NCBI GenBank assembly: GCA_031254735.1
Contig: JAIRTU010000171.1
Coordinates: 1 to 7,929 of the forward strand
Length of the DNA stretch: 7,929 nucleotides
Source: Bacteroidales bacterium
GTDB taxonomy: Bacteria > Bacteroidota > Bacteroidia > Bacteroidales > WCHB1-69
Direction: 5' to 3'
The notes beneath the pieces are model-generated. The model worked only from the letters and a program-made list of their open reading frames with translations. It was not told the DNA's origin and made no database searches. The position numbers and the translations under genes are program-made. Shown here piece by piece: positions 1 through 7,100 of this stretch (the first letter of the stretch is position 1; each line of letters begins with the position of its first letter).

Positions 1-219
1 CACTTGTTCAACAGTATCGTCTTTTTCCGATAAAAAAAGAGATGTATCAGTCCCGCTCAATACTTTCAACTGCTCTTTTGCTTCCATTTTTAGCGATTCA
101 ATCTGTGGACACGTAATGGCACAACCTACAGTTTTGACCACTTTATATCGCCCATTTTGCTTCCTAATTATCTGAATACTAATACTTCCAGACCTGTTCT
201 TAACTTCCCTGATAAACAT
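1..219 (-). CDS. IS transposase, N-terminal part (IS1634-like), runs off left edge
   Basis: An uninterrupted 73-codon reading frame runs from an ATG at 219 to the left edge with no stop, so only the N-terminus is visible. It begins MFIREVKNRSGSISIQII and continues with GRYKVVKTVG and then a basic/acidic helical stretch (QIESLKMEAKEQLKVLSG). That opening is the one I associate with IS1634-type DDE transposases of Bacteroidota, where a short beta-rich N-terminal segment precedes the catalytic core. The catalytic DDE residues would lie outside the window, so activity cannot be judged. The gene has the same orientation as the operon to its right, so read-through from that operon would enter it. 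Its leader contains a strong inverted repeat and a -7-like box, described separately. The reading frame is directly seen. The family call rests on memory of the N-terminal motif and could be a neighbouring IS4-superfamily group. Confidence 0.75.
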   Translation of the reverse strand, partial: MFIREVKNRSGSISIQIIRKQNGRYKVVKTVGCAITCPQIESLKMEAKEQLKVLSGTDTSLFLSEKDDTVEQV

Positions 220-228
220 ATAAATATT

Positions 229-302
229 TTTGCAACACCCATTTTTGATACAAAAATACAACTTTTATTCTGAATATCAGTAACTTAAATGGGTGTTGCA
301 AA
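229..302. repeat. Perfect 16-bp inverted repeat upstream of the transposase
   Basis: Arms at 229-244 (TTTGCAACACCCATTT) and 287-302 (its exact reverse complement) are separated by a 42-base spacer. The left arm ends 9 bases before the transposase ATG. The repeat may contain the terminal inverted repeat of the insertion sequence, with the element's right end near 302, but the other end is outside the window so this cannot be confirmed. In a transcript entering from the right, the two arms would pair and mask the bases just upstream of the transposase start. Confidence 0.85.
251..258 (-). promoter_or_regulatory. Possible Bacteroidota -7 box for the transposase
   Basis: On the minus strand these bases read TATTTTTG, an exact match to the Bacteroidota -7 consensus TAnnTTTG. 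No good -33 TTTG is present about 20 bases upstream (the best is ACTG), so this is a half-supported promoter. It lies in the loop of the 16-bp inverted repeat. Transcription from it would start at about 243-247, leaving out the upstream arm. Confidence 0.4.
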
Positions 303-336
303 CAAAAGTGCGGAAAACAGGAAAATGTCCGGTTCG

Positions 337-378
337 CATTAATTCATCGAAAAAATATTGATTTTTATTGAATTAATG
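337..378. repeat. AT-rich imperfect stem-loop
   Basis: A 10-bp outer stem pairs 337-346 (CATTAATTCA) with 369-378 (TGAATTAATG). Inside it a 6-bp inner stem pairs 351-356 (AAAAAT) with 361-366 (ATTTTT), with an internal loop between. It is almost entirely A/T, so the structure is weak. Neither strand shows a GC stem followed by a T-run, so I do not call it a terminator. Confidence 0.45.
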
Positions 379-404
379 TACGCTATCTTACTCATTATAA
401 ACGT

Positions 405-433
405 AATTTTCTACCGGACACCGGTAGAAAATT
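405..433. repeat. Perfect 13-bp hairpin with 3-base loop, CCGG core
   Basis: The sequence AATTTTCTACCGG (405-417), a loop ACA (418-420), and the exact complement CCGGTAGAAAATT (421-433) make a very stable hairpin 54 bases beyond the radical SAM stop. A second copy of GAAAATT follows directly (434-440), giving an alternative pairing with 403-411. On both strands the T-run precedes the GC stem and the A-run follows it, the reverse of a rho-independent terminator. It may still protect the 3' end of the operon transcript from exonucleases, or act as an end or binding site of the surrounding block. Confidence 0.65.
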
Positions 434-487
434 GAAAATTACAGACTCTTATTATCAACCCGTTAGCTCCTACCGGACATTTTGGAA

Positions 488-1543
488 TTATTCCGTAAAA
501 TGGCATTTCTCGCAGAAAGAGGGTGTTTTGTTTTGTTGCCATTTCATACGCCATTTTTGATAACTTTCTCCGTTTAGCACAGGCATCACTCCCCGATCAA
601 ACACATTGCCGAAATGAAGCTCTTTTGGGAAAGGTTTTGCACAGCAGGGCGTTACATAGCCGTCCCAACAAATATAAAAATGTGTCCAAGGGAAAGGACA
701 TTTTCTAAAACTGTGGTCGGTGTTGAAGCTGTGGTAAGTAACCGATACTGTCGGGGTGTGTTTTTGTGTTTCTTTCAAGGCGTTTAATGCCGACAGAAAT
801 TCTGATGATTGGTAAAAGTCATAATACGATTTATCGATTTGAGTTACGGCAGCAAGGTTAAACATGGTAAAATCCATGTATTTTATGCCTGTCTTTTCGG
901 CGAACCGCACCAAATCGGACATCTGGAAATAATTTTCTTTGGTAACAACCATATTCATCATCAGCGAAGTGTGCGTATTTCGACACATATTTACAAGTGT
1001 TTCCAAATTGCTTTGCAGGGTTTCAAACTTGGCTTTTTTGCGGATAGATTCATACACATCGCCCAATCCATCGATAGAAACCTGTATGGTGTCTATTCTG
1101 TTCACCAATTTGGATACCTGTTCCACAAAATTGGGAAGCATCGCATTGGTCGACGCCGAGATAATTATCCCTTTGTTTTTCGATTTTATATAATCAACCA
1201 TGCCGTCGATGTTGGGATACAGAAACGTTTCTCCCATGCCTGTCAAGCCGATAGAATCCAGATAAACCCACAGTTCGTCAATTATTTTTTTCGCTTGGTT
1301 TTCGTCCATAATTCCCTGATCCATTTGTTTTCCGTATGCGTATTCTCTGGCACAGGTGGTGCAGGCAAGATTGCATCGATTGGTCAATTCCAACATAATG
1401 GTAGAGGGATAAGCCACTTTGGTCGAGTGGGTGAGTTTCAAATAGAAATGCCGTATCTTATTGTTTATATAAAAGAAAAGATATTTATTCTTTGGCAGTT
1501 TGCTGATTCTTTTGAATGCTTTTTTAAGTTTTCTTGTATTCAT
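488..1543 (-). CDS. Radical SAM/SPASM domain protein
   Basis: A 351-residue protein starting at the ATG at 1543. The radical SAM cluster motif CNLACTTC (C57, C61, C64; CxxxCxxC) binds the 4Fe-4S cluster that cleaves S-adenosylmethionine. It is followed by GMGE, matching the GGE-type SAM-binding motif, and by SIDG. The C-terminal part has a SPASM arrangement, with C282, C292, C300, C301 and a final CEKC (C344, C347), which should bind one or more auxiliary 4Fe-4S clusters. It is a cytoplasmic enzyme with no signal peptide. SPASM enzymes modify peptides or small carbohydrate-type substrates. Here the upstream acyltransferase pair suggests surface glycan or lipid modification, but that is inference and no substrate can be named. 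The frame stays open upstream to a TTG at 1660, but that 39-residue extension shows no family features, and I prefer the ATG, which follows an A-rich leader. It lies 119 bases after the SGNH gene and no clear promoter is visible in that gap, so cotranscription is likely. Confidence 0.85.
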   Translation of the reverse strand: MNTRKLKKAFKRISKLPKNKYLFFYINNKIRHFYLKLTHSTKVAYPSTIMLELTNRCNLACTTCAREYAYGKQMDQGIMDENQAKKIIDELWVYLDSIGLTGMGETFLYPNIDGMVDYIKSKNKGIIISASTNAMLPNFVEQVSKLVNRIDTIQVSIDGLGDVYESIRKKAKFETLQSNLETLVNMCRNTHTSLMMNMVVTKENYFQMSDLVRFAEKTGIKYMDFTMFNLAAVTQIDKSYYDFYQSSEFLSALNALKETQKHTPTVSVTYHSFNTDHSFRKCPFPWTHFYICWDGYVTPCCAKPFPKELHFGNVFDRGVMPVLNGESYQKWRMKWQQNKTPSFCEKCHFTE

Positions 1544-1662
1544 GTTGATGTTTAATGATTTGTTGGTTGCGTTGTATTGTCTAAAAACAGATTGGTAAAA
1601 ATTTTCATATAAAAACGATTGGCAAGTATCTTTATTGTGGCAGAAAGCAGGGTATTGCAATG

Positions 1663-2604
1663 CTATTGACTTTCTAAAAAAGCATCTAAATCCCTTATCA
1701 GATATTGCATTCGAATATCGATACCGGGCTGTAAAAGGTGGTATCGTGTGTCGTATCCCAAACTGTCGGGAAGAGTATAGTTTTCAGGATAAAAATATTG
1801 AAAGGCTTCGTTGTTGATGTTGTGCAACTCTTTTACTACCTGTTGAATTTCCATATTCATGTTTTGTGCGGCTGTATGCACAATGGCAGAGGGAAGAATA
1901 ACGACTTTTACTCCCTGCGATTGAAAAAAGAGTATATCTTCTTCCAATTCTTTCAGCATTTTTCTGTCTATCGGTCGGGGATTTTCTTCCGTAACCGTAT
2001 ATGAAATATAGCTTGGTTCTGTGCGGTGTGCCGTCATATCGCCGTATTGATTGAAATTGGCGCGGGCATAAATGCGATGGTCGTGTTCTTTAAACGCATG
2101 ACCAACAATATAAGCATCGTACAAATTATCCATGGAATATCGAGGAATACCCGACATGATCGTTAAAAATTGCCGAAAAGAAAGGTATGAAAATCCTTTC
2201 GGATAAACATTAAACAGCATGGGCGTGAGCGTTGAACTTGTTCCCAAATACATCGTATAAAAATGACTGTATTCGGGAATGATAATAAGAATATCGTTTT
2301 TATGCACATCTGCTTTTACCCCTTTCAAAAGAAAACGCAAGCCCATTCCCGCATGCAATCCCATATTGACAATCGGCATATCATAATGTTGCGAAAGAAC
2401 TTCGCTGTCTATTCCAAAGGCAAGATTTGAGCCGCCGATAAGAACTATTTTCGGACTTTCTTCCTTTTTAAGATGTTCAAACTTATCAATCAACGCAAAC
2501 AGATAATCTCCTTGCCAGCGGGTAGTGATATTACTCACGCCAAAAGCAAGAAGAGCGATAATGAACAGGCTGAACAGTGATAATGCGGTGATAAATCGTT
2601 TCAT
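1663..2604 (-). CDS. SGNH-like acyltransferase partner (AlgJ/DltD-like role), membrane-anchored
   Basis: A 313-residue protein with an N-terminal hydrophobic segment (about residues 4-23) that should anchor it in the inner membrane with the rest in the periplasm. The SGNH block I is GGSNLAFGID, with S59 as the likely nucleophile. NMGLHAGMGL (80-89) and the strand ILIIIPEY (105-112) follow. Near the C-terminus YDTRYHLLQPG supplies candidate catalytic D285 and H289. The Asp-His spacing is one residue longer than the common DxxH. I believe DTxYHL-type blocks occur in related Bacteroidota proteins, but cannot check this here. ATG 2604 lies 8 bases after the MBOAT stop, with the purine-rich AAAAG just before it, so the two are almost certainly cotranscribed. 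By analogy with AlgI/AlgJ and DltB/DltD, it should receive acyl groups exported by the MBOAT protein and place them on an extracytoplasmic glycan. The substrate is unknown. Confidence 0.8.
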   Translation of the reverse strand: MKRFITALSLFSLFIIALLAFGVSNITTRWQGDYLFALIDKFEHLKKEESPKIVLIGGSNLAFGIDSEVLSQHYDMPIVNMGLHAGMGLRFLLKGVKADVHKNDILIIIPEYSHFYTMYLGTSSTLTPMLFNVYPKGFSYLSFRQFLTIMSGIPRYSMDNLYDAYIVGHAFKEHDHRIYARANFNQYGDMTAHRTEPSYISYTVTEENPRPIDRKMLKELEEDILFFQSQGVKVVILPSAIVHTAAQNMNMEIQQVVKELHNINNEAFQYFYPENYTLPDSLGYDTRYHLLQPGIDIRMQYLIRDLDAFLESQ

Positions 2605-2612
2605 CTTTTATA

Positions 2613-4052
2613 CTAAAATTGAAAATAAATAAACTCCTGTGCATTTCCCGAAAAGGCAAATATCAAAATTATCAACACATAATAAAACACCCATCGCAAG
2701 CCTCTTTTCCATTTCAACCCAAACTGTTCCAACGCATACGCCTGTTCTCGCCCAATCCATTCGATAAGAGTAAAAAACACAATGAAAACCATTAGCGAAA
2801 CAGGCGGAGTGATGGTTGCTTTTTCAAAAAGAGAGGCAGAAAATATCGTTTTGATATACGAAACCGCTTGCAACATATTGTCGGAACGGAAAAATATTCG
2901 AGAAAAAGTAATCAAAACAAACGTAACAACTATATTCAAAACATCTCGAAACGAGGGCAAGAGCTTTCCCTGTGCGACAATGTGCAAATTTTTTCGGTTT
3001 GTTTTCTTGATAATTGCAGGCATCATATACACCGCATTGATTGCTCCCCAAACAACAAACGTCCAATTCGCACCATGCCAAAATCCACTCACCAAAAAGA
3101 CAACAAAGGTATTGCGTATTCTCGTCCACGTGTTTCCTCTGCTGCCGCCCAAGGGGATATACACATAATCTTTGAACCACGCAGACAACGAAATATGCCA
3201 GCGCCGCCAAAATTCGGCTACGCTGCGAGAGAAATTGGGATAAGCAAAATTTTGTCGTAAATTAATCCCGAACAAACGAGCCGTTCCAATGGCAATATCG
3301 GAATATCCCGAAAAATCGGCATAAATTTGAAAGGAAAACAACACTATTCCTGTTACCAATGTGCTGCCCGAAAGCTCGAACGACTGCTCGAATATCGGGT
3401 TGACATACATTGCACAAGTGTCGGCAATCACCACTTTTTTAAACAATCCCCACAGTATTTGCCGCAAGCCGTCCACCGCCTTATGATAGTCGAACGAGCG
3501 TCTGGCAGAAAATTGCGGCAACAGATTCAACGCACGTTCTATCGGACCCGATAATATCTGCGGGAAAAAAGCGACAAAGGAGGCAAAAGCCGTGAAATCT
3601 TTGGTCGCCTCTATCTTTTTTCGATACACGTCTATGGTGTAACTCATCGTTTGGAAGGTGTAAAAACTAATTCCCACAGGCAAAATAATATTAAGCGTGT
3701 GAATGTTTAATTCTTTGCCAAACAAACGGAAAACGTCCACAAAATTCTCTATAAAGAAATTGCAATATTTGAAAAAACCCAAAAAGAAAAGGTTGACAAG
3801 GATACTGATTGCCAACAAGATTTTCCGTTTTCGTGCTGCGGACGTTTGGTTCAGCAATAATCCTATCGTGTAATCGGTTGCCGTGCTGAAAAGGATAAGA
3901 AACAAAAAACGCCAGTCCCAACACGCATAAAAGAAATAACTCGCAAGCACGATAAATCCGTTTTGTATGTTGATGTTTTTCTTGGCGATCAACCAATAAA
4001 CACAAAACACAATGGGTAAGAATACAGCAAATTCGATAGAATTAAAAAGCAT
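2613..4052 (-). CDS. MBOAT family O-acyltransferase (AlgI-like)
   Basis: A 479-residue polytopic membrane protein, typical in length for AlgI/DltB-type MBOAT enzymes. Family signatures in order: LPVGISFYTFQTMSY (124-138), LSGPIER (167-173), YADFSGYSDIAIG (244-256), FWRRWHISLSAWFKDYVYIP (281-300) and SGFWHGANW (322-330). H326 is the expected catalytic histidine, and H286 in WRRWH is also strongly conserved. The C-terminus FIYFQF is common in the family. These proteins move an acyl group, usually acetyl, across the cytoplasmic membrane to a periplasmic partner, here the SGNH-like protein encoded next. Glycan O-acetylation is therefore the best guess. A short 5' leader follows a Bacteroidota-type promoter, so this is probably the first gene of an operon. 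The family call is secure. The acyl donor and the acceptor cannot be told from the sequence. Confidence 0.93.
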   Translation of the reverse strand: MLFNSIEFAVFLPIVFCVYWLIAKKNINIQNGFIVLASYFFYACWDWRFLFLILFSTATDYTIGLLLNQTSAARKRKILLAISILVNLFFLGFFKYCNFFIENFVDVFRLFGKELNIHTLNIILPVGISFYTFQTMSYTIDVYRKKIEATKDFTAFASFVAFFPQILSGPIERALNLLPQFSARRSFDYHKAVDGLRQILWGLFKKVVIADTCAMYVNPIFEQSFELSGSTLVTGIVLFSFQIYADFSGYSDIAIGTARLFGINLRQNFAYPNFSRSVAEFWRRWHISLSAWFKDYVYIPLGGSRGNTWTRIRNTFVVFLVSGFWHGANWTFVVWGAINAVYMMPAIIKKTNRKNLHIVAQGKLLPSFRDVLNIVVTFVLITFSRIFFRSDNMLQAVSYIKTIFSASLFEKATITPPVSLMVFIVFFTLIEWIGREQAYALEQFGLKWKRGLRWVFYYVLIILIFAFSGNAQEFIYFQF

Positions 4053-4077
4053 TATTTATTTATAGATTTTCAAGTCG

Positions 4078-4109
4078 CAAAGATAGCACAAAATCTTTAA
4101 TCTCGCACA
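4078..4109 (-). promoter_or_regulatory. Bacteroidota-type promoter for the MBOAT operon
   Basis: On the minus strand TATCTTTG (4085 down to 4078) matches the Bacteroidota -7 consensus TAnnTTTG exactly. Exactly 20 bases upstream is TGTG (4109 down to 4106), a 3-of-4 match to the -33 TTTG. The spacing is right for the primary sigma factor of this phylum. Transcription would start at about 4070-4074, giving a leader of around 20 bases ending in TAAATAAATA before the ATG at 4052. It lies in the 85-base gap after the surface-protein gene. Confidence 0.6.
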
Positions 4110-4137
4110 GAACCCCATAGCTACTGCCCCGCAGCAA

Positions 4138-7100
4138 TCACTCTTTCACTATCTTTTTTATTATTTTCGTTTGGTTTTCGAGGGTGAGAGAGAGGAGGTA
4201 GATTCCCCGGCTGAAAGAGGATATGTCTATTTCTTTCTCTTGGCTGCTGAAACTGCCTCTCTGCAATTCTTTCCCTTGAATATCATACAATTGATAGTGT
4301 ATCGCGGTTGTCGGCACTTTGGACAGTGCAACAAATACTGTGTTTTTGGTCGGATTGGGATAGATGGAAAACCCTTTGGTAACCTTGTCCAGGCAGCGTT
4401 CGCAGCTTGTTTCCATGCCTCCGCCTTTGAGCGACATACTTACTTTGTAGCAGCCGTTGAGTCCGCCCGGTTCCTGATAAAACTGATTGACAGCTCCCTG
4501 AATGGCTTCACCGTTTTTGTACCACTGATAGCCCGCATATCTCTCCGACGAATTATCCACAAAAATCACATCGTCCCATTTCTCCACCAAAATACTGTCC
4601 TGTTTGACGTGAATGTCGATAGCATCGCCGGTCTGCTGTCCGCAAAATCCTGTTACCGTTACCCGGTATTGTCCGTTGTGGGCGTATGTCAACTTCAAGA
4701 CGGTATATTTTGCGTCTGTTTCTCCGTTTAACTCATCGCCGTTTCTAAGCCATTGATACGTCAGGAGGTAGCCGCCCGATGCCGACACTTCCATTTCTAA
4801 GGCTTCGCCCTCGCAAAATACGGTTTCGTTGCTTGTAAAAGATTCTATTTTGGTCGGCGGACTGACATTTACCGCAAACGTATGCGTGTCGCCTTCGCAA
4901 CGCGCTCCTGCCTGCGTGTTTACGGGTATCACTGTTATGAGCGATGAGGTGAGCGATGAGGTTTGATTTTCGACCGTATACGTTCCGAAATTACCTGTTT
5001 GCACGCCCGAAGGCAATCCCTGTACGTTTCCCGACGCCGTCCATTCAAAATGATGGGCTTGTCCCGTAAAATCGACAGGCGTTGTCTGCTGACCGTCGCA
5101 TAAGGTGTCGTCGGTTAGTGTCCGGTCTAATGTCGGGCGGGGCAAAACCGTAATTGTTATCCTGTCCCACAAAGGTATTTCTGGGCAGATATGATTGTTG
5201 ACGCTTTGCAATTGATAGCTTGTTGTCTGTGTGTAATTTTCGGTTAATACATACGGACTTGCGGCAATGTTTTTCAGCGTGTCGAACGATGTTCCGTTGT
5301 CTTTTGTGTAAACAATATCCCAATTGGGCGTTCCTGTCGGGAAAAACGTTACATTTGCCGCTTCTTCGTAGCAGACAACAGTATCATTGGCAAGCGTTAC
5401 AAAAGGAGGCGGAAGAAAAACGCCCTGATATTCGTATGCTCCCAAATCGACCGTTGCATGATTGTAAAAACGAGGATTATTATCCAAATCGAGCGTAATA
5501 TCCGAAAGGTTGGGCAGGCTGTCGGGACTGTAAAAAGCATTACTCCCGACATTGATTGCAGGACTGCAAGGATTTAAACGGTAATCGCTGTTTTCCGGAT
5601 CGATAAACCAGGGGTCGGAATGCAGAATGATGCCGTTTCCCAACATTTCTCCGCCCACCAAAGAATGCGAGTACGCAATCTCGGAATATGCACCGTCGCC
5701 CGAAACATTGTTGTCCAAAACATTGTATCTCGACCGGTTGCCCCAAATGACAGTGTTGCGAATGCGGGCAGAAGAAGAGTTGTAAAACATTCCGCCGCCG
5801 AAAAGAAAAGCAACATTGTCGGTAAGAGTGATATTGGTCAAAACAGGCGATGAAGAATAGACGGCAAGTCCGCCGCCGTGTTCGGTTGCTCTGTTTTTGC
5901 GGATAATAAGATTGGAAAGACTCGGATTGGAGTTGTTGTTGCAGAATATGCCGCCGCCGTATCGTTCCGAGCGATTATTTCTGATGACGGTATTTCTGAT
6001 AAAAGGCGATGAGGCATAGCCGTAAAACCCGCCGCCGTTTGTATGTTCTACGATTTGTCCGTTTACAAATATCGTTTGATGGTTATCTGCATTGCCTTCG
6101 GCAATCACAAATCCGTCCAGACCGGCATTGCCCGCATCTCCCGCCGAAACCACTACATGATGACAGTTGTCCGAGCTGTCGCCCGCAACGCCAATATCGC
6201 CGCTGAGTACAACAGGATACTGTTTCCAATTGCGGGAAGACAATACGTTATGCTCGGTATCGTTGGCATCGGCAGGAAAACCGCCGTACAGTTGAACATC
6301 TTTCACCAACAGAAAAGCATTGTTTCGTTTGCCGTTTCCCAACGAGTTGTCTTCGGTTGTGTTAAACGGAATATAGGTGGCTTGTGCAACCCAGATTTGT
6401 TCTATATTGGTATTCGATTGGGCGGCATACAATGCGTCTGCCAATTCTTTGGCGGCATTTGCCCAACTGTTGCCGCTGCCGTTGCCGCTTTTGAGATGTT
6501 TGTTAACATATACTTTTCCGTTATTATCTTCTATAATAATCTGATGTTCATGCACGCCCATATCCACCGAAAGGCTGTTGAAACGCGGTCTTCCCGCCAA
6601 ATCGACCGTAACAGAAGAAATATCGGGTGTTTGTCCCGTCTGATAATACGCATCGTTGCCTGTATTCACCGCCGGACTGCTCGGTTGAAGACGGTAATCG
6701 TCGGTGTGGCGGTTTAAAAATTTGGGGTCTGTCCCCAAAATATTCCCTGTATTCTGCGGATTGTTGCCCAAAGAATGATACGGCGTTATGCTGTGGGTAA
6801 ACGCAATATTATCGATGGCAGTGCCGCCGTATCCGCCAAAGAGATTTCCTGTGGAAAGACTGTCGAGTATGCAATTGCGGAAAATGGGCGATATAAACGT
6901 GCCGATACCGAATTTATCGTAATACATACAATTGCCCGAAGCGGAACCGTTGCCGACAAAGGTACAATTGGTAAAGGCAAAATACAGGGCTGTATGATTG
7001 GTGCGAAGATAAACCGCCCCGCCTGCCTGTGAAGAAGTATTGCGCAAAAACAGACAATTGGTATACGCCGCCTCGCCTGCCTGCCAAAGGCAAATTCCGC

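Larger units (their letters stand above)
322..483. repeat. 162-bp block bounded by 12-bp inverted repeats (MITE-like)
   Basis: The block begins AAAATGTCCGGT (322-333) and ends with its exact reverse complement ACCGGACATTTT (472-483). The right end lies only 4 bases beyond the radical SAM stop codon. Inside are two further stem-loops, and the core CTACCGGACA recurs as a direct repeat at 411-420 and 470-479. The interior is AT-rich and I see no coding frame in it. A short non-coding element bounded by inverted repeats fits a MITE, a decayed IS, or a protein-binding repeat cluster. I see no convincing target-site duplication, and the family is not recognised. Confidence 0.5.

Noticed and set aside
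229..302. The 16-bp inverted repeat as a CRISPR repeat or rho-independent terminator.
   Set aside because: There is only one inverted pair, no spaced direct repeats, and no T-run after a compact loop. The 42-base loop is also too long for a terminator.
455..475. CAACCCGTTAGCT as part of an integron attC site.
   Set aside because: It does not fit the RYYYAAC/GTTRRRY core boxes, and no paired inner boxes or gene-cassette layout is present.
809..1555. A 248-codon open frame on the plus strand opposite the radical SAM gene.
   Set aside because: The minus strand encodes a clear radical SAM/SPASM protein here, and the plus-strand translation has no recognisable family and is a shadow.
1552..1608. 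An 18-residue minus-strand frame (ATG 1608, stop 1552) ending 8 bases before the radical SAM ATG, a possible leader or precursor peptide.
   Set aside because: It is short, lacks composition or motifs of a RiPP precursor or attenuator peptide, and an AT-rich gap yields such frames by chance.
4115..4137. A small stem-loop just after the surface-protein stop (CTGC-GGG-GCAG core) as a terminator.
   Set aside because: The stem is short, relies on G-T pairs to extend, and no T-run follows on the minus strand.
6043..6717. A 224-codon open frame on the plus strand inside the surface-protein gene.
   Set aside because: It lies opposite strongly patterned beta-helix modules, and its length follows from their biased codon use. 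No protein features are seen.
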